This document shows, one piece after another, positions 25,501 through 37,500 of a stretch of DNA of 64,000 nucleotides (its first letter is position 1; each line of letters starts with the position of its first letter). Source of the DNA: Trachemys scripta elegans (Eukaryota > Chordata > Testudines > Emydidae); the NCBI RefSeq assembly GCF_013100865.1, contig NC_048306.1:53103002-53167001 (forward strand). The letters run 5' to 3'. A program made the translations under genes and the position numbers. The notes under the pieces were generated by a model. The model did not search any database. It had not been told where the DNA came from and saw nothing but the letters and a program-made list of their open reading frames with translations.

Positions 25501-28500
25501 CATTAAAAAAAACGACTGGGACAAGCACTATCTTCAGCTCATTTTCTTGCAAATATTCTCAATACTTGGCACCAGGGTCAAACCTTAACTGATGAAGAAG
25601 AGGAGTTGGCTATGACATGGACATCCAGCAATCAGCCCTCCATAATGCCAACTATAATAAACTTCAGGCTAAGGGTGAACCATTCAAGAAATATATGTTT
25701 GCTGATGATGTTTTAAAGAAAGTCACACCTGTGAACTGGTGGAAGTCACTTAAGCACTTGGATTCAGAGACTGTAGAAGTGATAATCTCACTTTTAACAG
25801 CAGTAGCTTCTTCTGCCAATGTAGAAAGAATATTTTCTTCCTTTGGACTAATTCATTCCAAACTGATAAATTGTTTGGGACCTGAAAAAGCAGGAAAGCT
25901 TGTTTTTCTTTTCCAGATTATGAACAAACAGGAAAATGGAGGTGAAGATGACTGAGTTAGCTGCAGAAGCCAATATTTCAAGTTTCTCATGTTGACCTGG
26001 CTGACATAGTCAATTTAATTTTTGTTTTATTTAATTTAACTATTTTAGTTAAAAACAATTTTAACAAAAATAAACCTGATTTTAAAAAACTTGAAAGTTT
26101 AACTAAATTCAAAAATTCATAAGCTTGTTTAGTTAAAATATTATGTTTGCTGTTGAAGAAAAAAATCCAGAATACATAACGTTGTTGTTTTAGTTAAATA
26201 AAACAATTGAAATGTCTGTCTGGTGATGTTCTCCTCCTAATACAACATGGCAAGAAAATCCTCCAAATATTAATGATTAACCTGTTGAATTGGAGATAGT
26301 TCACCTCCCAGTGACTTAATATCTGCTTCAATTAACTTTGGTAAATGAAATAACCAAATAATCATTCATTTTCTGATATATCTGTAAAACTAATCTGAAA
26401 AGTTTTCAAAATAAATCACTTTAAAAGTGTATAGTGTGTATCTTCTAAAAATGAAACCTACATCTATCTCTGAGTTGTGAAGAATATGTGTTAAGGTTAG
26501 AACAACCAACAAGAATGCACTTTTATAAAGAAATCCATGATTAAATCGAGTCTTCCTGACTAGTGATTTAAATCAATCTGATTTCAATCAAACCCACCGT
26601 GCTATTATAGCCTCCATTAGAGATGGTAGAAACATTCTCTATCCTGAACTCACCCATCTTATTTATTACAGTTCCCTCTTGAGGTAAGTGAATCCATTAT
26701 CACTACTTGGTAAGCTTAAGTGTTTTATGATACAATTTCCTACATTTTTTAACACATTCTCTCTCTTGGGATTGAGTTTCAGTAACTGACTAGGGAAAAG
26801 CCCCAAATACTATGTTTAGGAAAGGAAGGGCATTTTCAAAGCAGTGATTTTGATACTAACAATGTTAACCAGCTGCAGGGGCCTTGCCTAAATATTTCTC
26901 TCTTTATTTAATGAGCAGCAGCAGCTAATCACAACCTGTCCAGTGCATTGCTGGATTTTTCTCTTTTTGCTCCAGATGGACTCTTTCCAATTTTAAGAAC
27001 AGAGTGCAATAGTGTGCAACTGAAATGAAATTGGCTTATGTCCTGAAGCATAAAGGCTTATATCTCTTCTGGTTTTTTTTAATCCTGTCTAATGGAACCG
27101 TAGATGTTCTCTGCCATATAAATGACTAATTTTTTTCTTAATCCTACTAGACCGGGGTGGGCAAACTTTTTGGCCTGAGGGCCACATCGGGGTTGAAAAA
27201 CTGTATGGAGGGCCTGGTAGGGAAAGCTATGCCTCCCCAAACAGCCTGGCCCCCGTCCCCCTATCTGACCCCCCCCCCCTCCCGCCCCGACCGCCCCCCC
27301 CCAACCCCCCCCCCCCCCCCCCCCCCCCCCCGTTCCTCATCCCCTGACCGCCCCCCCTCCAGAACCTCTGCCCCATCCAACCGCTCCCTGTCTGCACCCT
27401 GGAACCCCCTGCCCCTCATCCAACCCCCGCGCTCCCCACCCTCTTACCATGCCACCCAGAGCGGCATGTCTGGCAGCCGCGCTGCCTGGCTGGAGCCAGA
27501 CACGCTGCCGTGCTGCCTTACAGGAGTGTGCAGCCCCACCGCCCAGAGCGCTGCCCGTGTGGCAGCGTGGCTGCGGGGGGGACGGGAGGGGCAACAGCAG
27601 GGGAGCTCCCCAGCCAGGAGCTCCAGGGCTGGGCAGGATGGTCCCGCAGGCCAGATGTGGCCTGTGAGCCATAGTTTGCCCACCTCTGGACTAGGCCCTT
27701 GACCTCAATTATATCTAGTGGTAATAAATTCCACAGATTAAACACCTCAATTTTTTAAAGGAAATACTTTCTTACATTAAACACGACTATTTGCAGTTCT
27801 ACGGTTCTAATGATGTAAAAGAATCTCCATTTTACAGATGTGGAAATTCAGACACAGGAGAGTAAAGAGCTGCCTAAGATCATATAGCACGTTACTGGCA
27901 AAGCTGGGGATATGTCTACACTAGAAACGCTACAGCAGGAGCACCAAAGTAGCACTGTAGCGAAGACACTACAGAGATGGAAAGGATTCCTCTACTGCTG
28001 TAGTAAATCCACCTCTCCAAGAGCCAGTAGCTACACTGACAGAAGAATTCCTACCAGTCTCTATGCCAAGGCTTAGGTCGGTTTAATTACATCGCACACG
28101 GCATGAGCAATGTAATTAAGCCAACCTTACTTTGTAGCCTAGACCAGCCCTGGGAAGAGGATTCTGATCTACTAACTCTCACATGCTTCAACCAAAAAAA
28201 TGCTTTTCCTCTAAAACAACATTCAACCAATTTCAGATTTAATATGGCACAAAATCCAGGACATTTAGGCCAGGTCTACACTATAAACTTACACCTGTAT
28301 AACTATATTGCTCAGGGGTGTAAAAAATTCTCATCCCCCCGCAATTCAGATAGCACTGTCGACAGGAAGGCTTCTCTCATAGACATAGCTACCACCTTTC
28401 ACAGAGGTGGGTTAACCACACCAACGGGAGCAGCTCACCTGTCAGCCTAGTGGTGTCTTAACTTCCCGATATTTCTGACTTTAGTGCCCAACCATGCAGC

Positions 28501-31500
28501 AAGCTGCAATTATTTGACTGGCACTAGCAGAATGGCCAGTCGGGAGTCTGAGGCACACAATGCCCATATGATTCAAGGAGGCAATGGCTGATATAGTTTT
28601 CCAAAGCAGGGAAAGACATGCACACGGGGCAAAAAAATTGTAACTGCTTAAACCAACATGCAGAGAATGGAACAGGATCTCTGCTTCATTCAACGTACAC
28701 TGTTAACAAGGCAGTTTTCTTTATGTCCATCTTCCCAGGGCACATAATTGCAGCTTTGCATAGAATATAGGTTTTAAAAAAATCCTACCTGCATATATAG
28801 GCAATTTGGAAACACTCCTATCTGCCAAATACAAATAAATTTCCACCAGAACTCAAAAAGGAACATTGCCATACAAAACTCTGAACTCTCTACCCAGCCA
28901 TTTTGCCAATAGAGCTCTTCAAAAAATTGTTTCAAGAATTTATTTACAACATATAAAAATGGGGAAAGTTTGCTGTTGTTGTCTTTTACTTGCTCATTCA
29001 GAAATGACAACCAATTTTTTTACTTAAACTATAAAAAAAAAATACACACATACAAGCAGAGACCATTTTTGGAAAAATTTCAGCCCAACATATTAAAGTC
29101 CCTGAACATTATGAAAAACTGAAAACAAAGGATTAAAATGCTCATGCAACCTTAAGTACAGATGTAAATAAAGCACCAGCTAGAGTATAACTGCCCAATT
29201 CTAGCAAACAACTGACTAAACTGAAAAAAGGAATGATTTAACTTCTTTTACAAGACCAGAGATGCTGGAAGGGAAGTTGCTACTTTACAAAAATCAGATT
29301 AAGGTCCCGATCCTACAAACACTTATGCACACACTTCACTACCCTATGACATGAATGGGACCACCAGACCCGGCTCCAGCTTTTTTGCCGCCCAAAGCAG
29401 CAAAGCGGGGGGTTGGGGGAGATAAAGCCGCGATTGGCGGCACTTCAGCGGCAGCTCTACCGCGCCGCCCGCTTCATTCTTCAGCTGCAATTTGGCGGTG
29501 GGTCCTTCGCTCCAAGAGGGACCCGCCACCAAATTGCTGCTGAAGACCCGGACGTGCCGCCCCTTTCCATTGGCCGCCCCAAGCACCTGCTTCCTTTGCT
29601 TGTGCCTGGAGCCGGCCCTGGGAACCACTCACAGTAGAAAGATAAGCATGCTGGTGTTTGAAGTATCAAGGCCTTAATTTTTATGACACAAATGCACTAA
29701 CATAAGCAACCTCTCTAGATCTCAATAAAAAAAGTCAAGGGAATAAAACAAAATTTAAAAAAAAAATCAAACAAGAATTTCAGAGATAGTACACTAGGGG
29801 AAAAAAAGCCGCGAAACAGGTATTTGTCATAATTAGGAAAAAATTATTGGGAAGAGGGGAGAAATCAGAGAAAAGGAAGTAGTGAGAAAAATATATATTC
29901 ATAAAAAGCTTTCTCCAGCAGCAGAGCCTCTTAACTTCAGTTTACACACTAGTTATCTAATAATCCATATCCAATAAAAGCAGAATAGCACAATAAGGGG
30001 ATCTAACTTTAAGATTATGAATAAACCTTTTACAATATTTTTACTTTTGAAAACTATTTCGGGCTAAAGAAAAATACTAGAGGACAACTACAATTGGGTG
30101 TTCACTTGTACATCATTAGCATAAAACACCAGCAAAAGGCGTGAAGAGGATTTATGGTCTAGATTTACCTCTGCTTTTTGTAACAAAATATTAAAGAAGA
30201 GGCTAGCTAGAAAAGTTATTGTCTGCATAAGCAGTTTTACTTTGTTTGTTCAAATGTTAGAAGACAGATCAATTAATGGTCTACAAGGACTGACAATTAC
30301 ATGCCTCGGAGAGCAAACATGTCAGACTTACAGTTTTCAGGGTAGCAGCCGTGTTAGTCTGTATCCTCAAAAAGAACAGGAGTACTTGCAGCACAGTGCC
30401 ACAAGTACTCCTGTTCTTTTTGAGACTTACAGTTATAATTTTCCAAGAGAAACTTAGAGTTTTGATAATAAACTACACCACTTAGAAAGTCGGGGAAGCT
30501 GGGGCACACAGTGTGCCAAACTTTTCTGCTTGTGTCTCCATAGGTGAAATCATTGCACAGTACATTAATTATTGTAGATTACATTAATTGTTCACAAGAC
30601 TACATTCCATTATAGTTTGGAAGCCTCTTCTCAAGGAAGACTCAGAAGTGGAATACCATATGTTGCAGGTCATGACTGAGATGTACTGGCAGAGCTGTGC
30701 AAACAATACACATAGAATGCTGTGATGTTATATGATTAAAATATGACCATTGTTGCTACCATTGTTATATAAATACAGCAAATCTTAAACAAAGTACCGG
30801 TATGTCATCTATGGAAAAGTTATGATTTGCTGAATATGGTTATCCTATTTGGATGAATATATTATTTTTGTACCTGAAGTTATGAATATTGATTACGTTC
30901 CTGTATTTCAAATGTGTTTGCTCCTGTGGTAAAACCCACAAGGCAGTTTACATCTAGTCTAGCCAGCACATTGTGAATGGAGCATTCGAACGATGGCCCA
31001 TCAATGAACACAATGGGTCATGGAAGAAGCCTAATGGGCTTTCTTGAGGGCCTTCTATCTAGAGTATGGGTAATGGCTGCCCTGACCAATCAAAGCATGC
31101 AAGGACATGTGACTAGACCATGTGGTACTAAACTTCATCTTGTGTGCTTGTATTTTTCCACAAACTATGCCAAGGGCTTTGTTTGGGACAATGAATTTTC
31201 CCTCCAGATGGCAGAAGCAATAAAAGGTCCTGGAAACATCTCCATTTTGCCTCTTTCCTGCTCTGATCTCTGGACTATGGACTTATACTAATGGGAGCAT
31301 TTTAACCAAGGTACTGAGGACCTTCCAATTATTTGGGAGCAACCAGAGATTTAACCAGTTAGCAGTTTATGCCATCACTGCTTTAAACCTAATCCAAGAA
31401 CTTTGCAATTATTGTATGTACAGCTCTACCCCAATATAACGCTGTCCTCAGGAGCCAAAAAATCTTACCGCGTTATAGGTGGAACCGTGTTATATCGAAC

Positions 31501-34500
31501 TTGCTTTGATCCGCCAGAGCGCGCAGCCCCCCTCCACCCCCCAAGCTCTGCTTTACCGAATTTGTGTTATATCAGGTCACATTGGGGTAGAGGTGTATTT
31601 GATTTTAATTCCCCCCCCCCTTTTATTTTTTAAATAAATAAACCTTTAGATGTTAGATACTAAAGCACTGGCTGTAAGCATGTATTTGGGTGTGGTCTGA
31701 AATATTCATTAACTTGATGGGTAGTATGTCCAATCATTTGGGATTGGTAGATCTTTTTATATGATGAACAAGATTTTCAGTAATCCTCATCATATTTGAC
31801 TTGGCTGTCTGGGTGGAAGCCCAAGGCTGGGTTGCTTTAAGGGAACTGCATTTTAGCTTCTGGGTAAGCAGTAAGGTATTACAGAAGTGTTTTGTTGCTA
31901 TCTTGGTGGAGCTAAGTATTGAAATAACCACCAGTCTGGGGGATTGTCTGCACCATTCTTTGCAGTTTGCCCTAATTGAGCAATCGCAGCATGGCTCCCC
32001 TGGGACCCTGGCCACAAATGCCTACCCCTATTATGCCCAACTCTTTTTAATGCTCTTAAGTTCATATTTTCATGAACCAGAGTTCAGTTAGACGTTTCAG
32101 ACAACAGAAGCTCTATTTTTTTTAAATTAGGAGAGCTACTTAAAAGGAAGAACATCTAAGATCCCAATTGCAAGCAAGGACTGATCCAAGGATGGGCAAA
32201 GTACGGCCCGTGGGACCGTCCTGCCAGCCCCTAAGCTCCCGGCCAGGGAGGCTACCCCCAGCCCCTCCCCTGCTGTTCCCCCTCCCCTGCAGCCTCACCT
32301 CACTGTGCCATCGGGCAGCTCAGCACCAGCGCACCCCCCGCGGAGGGGAGCAGGGAGGGAGGCTCACCCGCAGCCTCAGGGGAGCAGGCGGGAGGTGCAG
32401 GCGGCAGGAGCGCTGCGAATGCAGCCGGAGGACTCAGGAGGAGCACCGGGCGGCCGCGCAGCCAGCCGGAGAGAAGCAGCGCTTTAAAGGGAAAACCGCC
32501 GCTACTCTCCGGCTACAAGGCTGCCCTTGCTCGTCCTGAGTCCTCTGTCCATGTTCGCAGAGCCACATTCCAAAAGGGGTTGGGGGGCAGGGGGATTGGA
32601 TAGGAGGTGAAGTCCCAGGGGGACAATTAGGGGCAGGGGGTCCCGGGAGGGGGGGTGGATAAGGAGTGGGGTCCCAGGAAGGAGCGGTCAGGGGACAAGG
32701 AGCAGGGGGGGGTTGGATGGGTTGGCGGTTCTGAGGGGTGCAGTCAAGGGGTGGGAAGTGGGAGGAGGATAGGAGGCAGGCTGCTTGGGGAGGCACAGCT
32801 TTCCCTACCTGGCCGTTTATACCGTTTTAAAACCTCAATGTGGCCCTCGGGCCAAAAAGTTTGCCCACTCCTGGACTAATCCTTCCCCTCCTCTCGCCCA
32901 AGATCGGAAGTGTATCTAATGCTTCGGAAGCGTGCAAGAGAACTTTGGTATCTAGGGCTGTCAATTTAACCACTGTCAGATGCATCAAAATCAGCAGCAG
33001 CACAAACAGACTTCACCCTTGCCCATAAGTAGCAGACTGTAGAGATCAGAGTAATTCACTCTTCATGCCCCTACAATACTCATCCTCACTGAGAGCCAAC
33101 AAGGGCCCTGATAAGTGCCTGGTCATCATGCAGCTTTGGGACATGGATACCTGCACACTATGAAAGGGACTGAGGCTATGGGCATGGCTACACTTGCGAG
33201 TCAGAGCGCATTAAAGCAGCACAGTACGCTCTAACTCAGGACGTGTCCACACTGGCAAGGCATGTAGAGCTCTCTGACTCCACGGCTACAGCGCTCCTGG
33301 TACTCCACCTCGGCGAGTGGAATAACGTTTGATGCGCCCCCGCTGGAGCACTGCGACGCCAGTGTGGATGCCCCGGTCTGTTAATGCGCCCTGATTGGCC
33401 TCCAGAAGTGTCTCACAATGCCTGTTCTTGCCACTCTGATCATCGGTTTGAACTCTACTGCCCTGCCCTCAGGTGACCAACCGTCAGACCCACCCTTTAA
33501 ATTCTCTGGGAATTTTGAAAATCCCCTTCCTGTTTGCTCAATCAGGCGTGGAGTGCTCTCAGCGAATCTTTCCAGGTGACCATGCCTCCACGCACCAGGC
33601 GATCCCCAGTATAGAGCAATGGTGAAGTGCTGGACCTCATCAGTGTTTGTGGGAAGGAAGCTGTCCAGTGCCAGCTATGCTCCAGCCGTAGGAATTAGGA
33701 TACCTTCGGGCAGATATCAAGGAACATGATGGAAAGGGGCCAGGGTTAAACTGAAGTAGCTGCGGAATGCCTACTGCAAAGCCCATGAGGCAAACAGCTG
33801 CTCCGGTGCTGTCCCCGCAACCTGCCCTTTTTTACAAAGAGCTGGACGCAATACTTGGGGATGACCTCACCTCCACTCCAAGTACCACCATGGACACTTC
33901 AGAGCCCAGTCTAACAAGGCAGGAGGAGGAGGAGCAAAGCAGGAGTGAGGGTGCTGAGGAAGAGGAAGACACCCTGGCATCCCTAGATGCATGCAGCCAG
34001 GAGCTGTTCTCAAGCCAGGAGGAAGGTAGCCAGTTGCAGTGGCCAGTGCTTGGGGAAGGACAAACCCCAGAGGAGATTCCCGGTAAGCGGCTTTTATTTT
34101 GGAAAGGAAGTTATTCAGTGCAGGCTCTTGGGGCAAGGAGGGTTAGGGCTGCATGCCTACATGCGGAATAGGGCGTTGATGTGCTCTCTCACATTGCGGT
34201 AATCAGCCTCAGTGATCTCTTCAAAGGTCTCCTCCAGAACTTGGGCAATGCGCTTGCGCAGGTTTCGTGGGAGAGCCACTGTGGTCCTTGTCCCAGTCAG
34301 GCTAACATGTCCGCACCACTGTGCCGTGAGGGGCGGGGGGACCATTGCTGCACACAGGCAAGCTGCATATGGGCCAGGGCAGGAGCCGCATTGTAGTAGA
34401 AGACCCTTCCTTGCTTCCCAGATCACCCTCAGCAGCGAGATATCTTCCAGGATGAACTCCTGAGGAAAATTTGGGGACAGTGTTCAGTATAGGGGTCTCT

Positions 34501-37500
34501 GCAGCTGTTGGCTCTTCCCAAGGCACAGAAACCCAGAGGACAGTACAGCCATGAAATAATTTGTCCCCCTTAATCCTGTACTTATTCACCATTTTGGGGC
34601 TCCCGGGGGTTGTGTGTGCTCGTTTTGGGAAGGGTAAATTATGCTGTTGTGTAGACTGTGCTTGCCCTCCTTAAGTACGGGGGAATCATTGCTCTGTCTG
34701 GTGTGAACAATGCTGCCTCTGTTAAGTGTTGCATTTTGCCTTTACAGATGCAACCTTGAGATCTCAGCCGTCCGTGTTATCACCGGCCGAGAGGCTGCAA
34801 AGAATCAGGAAGAGGTAGAAGCAAAGAGGAAGTCCCTTAATGAAAATCAAAAAGTGCAGGAGTGGCGCGGGAGTGAAAGGAGGGTCCACCAGCAGAATGC
34901 AGATCGCCAGCACCAAAGCACGGAGCGGCTAATAAGCATCATGGAGCGCCAAGCGGACTCGATCCCCACGCTCGTAGCCATGCAGGTGGAGCACTACCGC
35001 GCCCGCCCCCGCTGCAGCCCTTGTCCCAAAACTCTTTCCCTTGTTCCCCCATGTCACCTCCAACCCTCTTTCCCCAACATCCGGGTTCTTATTGCCACCA
35101 TCTGCCTCCAACACCTGTATCTTCACCAACCAGCCCTGAGAACTACGACCCTTACCCACTGCACTCAACCCCCATCACCATGCAGTATAAACATCCAGAA
35201 GTGCAGCACTCATTGCACAGCACTCCAGACAGGAAGGCTGAGTATGATAACAGGACATACGCAAATCTGTGATTGTACCGTTCCCCACCCTACCTCCTTG
35301 CCCTGTTTCCCAAGCAGTTGTGTTTCTTTTCGATAAATGGATTTTTTGGCTTTGAAAACATTCTTTATTATTGCATAAAGTAAAAGATACCTTAGCCCAG
35401 GAAAGCAACAGGAACTGCAAGTCAGCGTATCATACGTAGAAAACACAGATTACTACTCACATTGGTACCATTGCACTTCACTCCCGTGCAGGGCACCAAA
35501 CATTACTGGTGGCTTTCAGCCTCAGATTGCTGCTTCAAGGCATCCCTAATCCTTGCAGCCCCGCGCTGGGCCCCTCTAATAGCCCTGCTCTCTGGCTGTT
35601 CAAATTCAGCCTCCAGGTGTTGAACCTCTGAGTTCCATGCCTGAGTGAATCTTTCACCCTTCCCTTCACAAATATTATGGAGGGTACAGCACACGGATAT
35701 AACCACGGGGATGCTGTTATTGGCCAGGTCCAGCTTCCCAGACAGAGATCGCCAGCGGCCCTTTAAACAGCCAAATGCACACTCCACAGTCATTCTGCAC
35801 CGGCTCAGCCTGCTGTTGAACCGCTCCTTGCTGCTGACAAGGCTCCCTGTGTAGGGTTTCATGAGCCACAGCATTAAAGGGTAACCGGGGTCTCCAAGGA
35901 TCACAATGGGCATTTCGACTTCCCCTACAGTGATCTTCTGGTCTGGGAAAAAATTCCCAGCTTGCAGGTTCCTGAACAGGCCAGTGTTCCAAAAGATGCG
36001 TGCGTCATGCACCTTTTCAGGCCAGTCTGGGTTAATGTCAATGAAACGCCCACAGCGATCCACAAGCGCCTGAAGAACCATAGAGAAATAGCCCTTCCGA
36101 TTAACGTACTCGGAGGCTAGGTGGGCTGATACCAGAATTGTAATATGCATTCCATCTATCGCCCCTCCACAGTTAGGAAAACCCATTTGTGCAAAGCCAG
36201 CCACAATGTCATGCACATTACCCAGAGTCACAGTTCTTCTGAGCAGGATGCGATTAATTGCCCTGCAAACTTGCATCAACACGATTCCAACGGTCGACTT
36301 TCCCACTCCAAACTGGTTTGCAACCGACCGGTAGCTGTCTGGAGTTGCCAGCTTCCAGATTGCAATAGCCACCCGCTTCTCCACAGTCAGGGCAGCTCTC
36401 AATCTCGTGTCCTTGCACTGCAGGATGGGGGCGAGCGCCTCACACAGTCCCACTTTCTCATGCGAAAGTTCTGCAGCCACTGCTCGTCATCCCAGACTTG
36501 CATAACAATGTGATCCCACCACTCAGTGCTTGTTTCCCAAGCCCAAAAGCGTCGTTCCACGGTGGTGAGCATGTCCATGAATGCCACGAGCAATCTCGTG
36601 TCGTATGCATTACTCGAATCGATATCATCATCGGAGTCCTCGCTGTCATTTTCGATCTTAAAGAATAACTTGCCTACCAAACGTGATGTGCTTGCGAGGC
36701 TCGCCAGCATATTCCTCAGCAGTTCGGGCTCCATTCCCGCAGACCGAAAGGGAAGACAGAGCGCACAGTACAAAGAACGTTGAAAGATGGTGCCAATTGT
36801 GGATGGAAGCAGAGGGATTGCTGGGATGCAAACTGATGCATCACGGGGCTTTGGGACAGGACCCAGAATGCCCCACATCCTCTGCCCTCTTCCCACAAGC
36901 CACAGCACCAGAATGGGAAGAGGTGCTCTGTGGGATAGCTGCCCACAATGCACCGCTCCCAATGCTGCTACAAGTGCCGCAAAAGTGGACACGCCAGTGC
37001 GCTTGCAGCTATCAGTGTGGACAGACCGCAGCGCTTTCCCTACTACGCTCTACGAAGGCTGGTTTAACTCAAAGCGCTCTAAATTTGCAAGTGTAGCCAT
37101 GCCCTAGGTCTACACTACAGCAGCCACAGCACTAAACTAACAAGAGAAAGCTCTCCCGTCAGCTTAATAATTCCTGCCTCCACAGGAGGCAGTAGCTAAA
37201 TTGGCTGGGGAACTTCTCTCACCAACACTGCGCTGTCCACACTGGCGCTTAGATCAGTGTAATTTACATCACTCGGGGGGAGGGGAGGCGGTGGCTTATT
37301 CACACCCCTGCGTGACATAAGATATAGCAAAGTAATCTGTAGCACAGATCGCCTGAGACAAGCAACTAATTTGTCTGGGGTCAGCCTCCTATCAGATAGG
37401 AAAGACTTCTAGTCACAATTGTCCTGGGATTTTTATATACTGGTTGAGGATGGAGTCTTCAAGGGGGCCATTTAATTATCACAGCACATGTAAGTATCAT

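Larger units (their letters stand above)
33180..37104. mobile_element. Harbinger DNA transposon, copy 1 (3925 bp)
   Basis: The inverted ends share 18 bases, GGGCATGGCTACACTTGC, after which similarity continues more weakly. Flanking triplets TAT and TAG allow a decayed 3-bp target duplication. Inside are a Myb/SANT-like gene on plus, a DDE transposase on minus, and an extra minus-strand exon in the Myb intron. It is nearly full length and only lightly damaged. Confidence 0.9.

Noticed and set aside
27157..27702. 181-codon proline-rich open frame on plus
   Set aside because: It lies wholly within a hAT-type MITE and its composition follows a poly-C block. No conserved domain is seen.
32168..32796. 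Open frames of 120 and 123 codons
   Set aside because: They lie within the GC-rich hAT MITE at 32187-32873 and show no domain.
35503..36992. Could be the host gene HARBI1
   Set aside because: It is flanked by transposon inverted ends, has a frameshift, and a second decayed copy lies at 54.3-55.5 kb.
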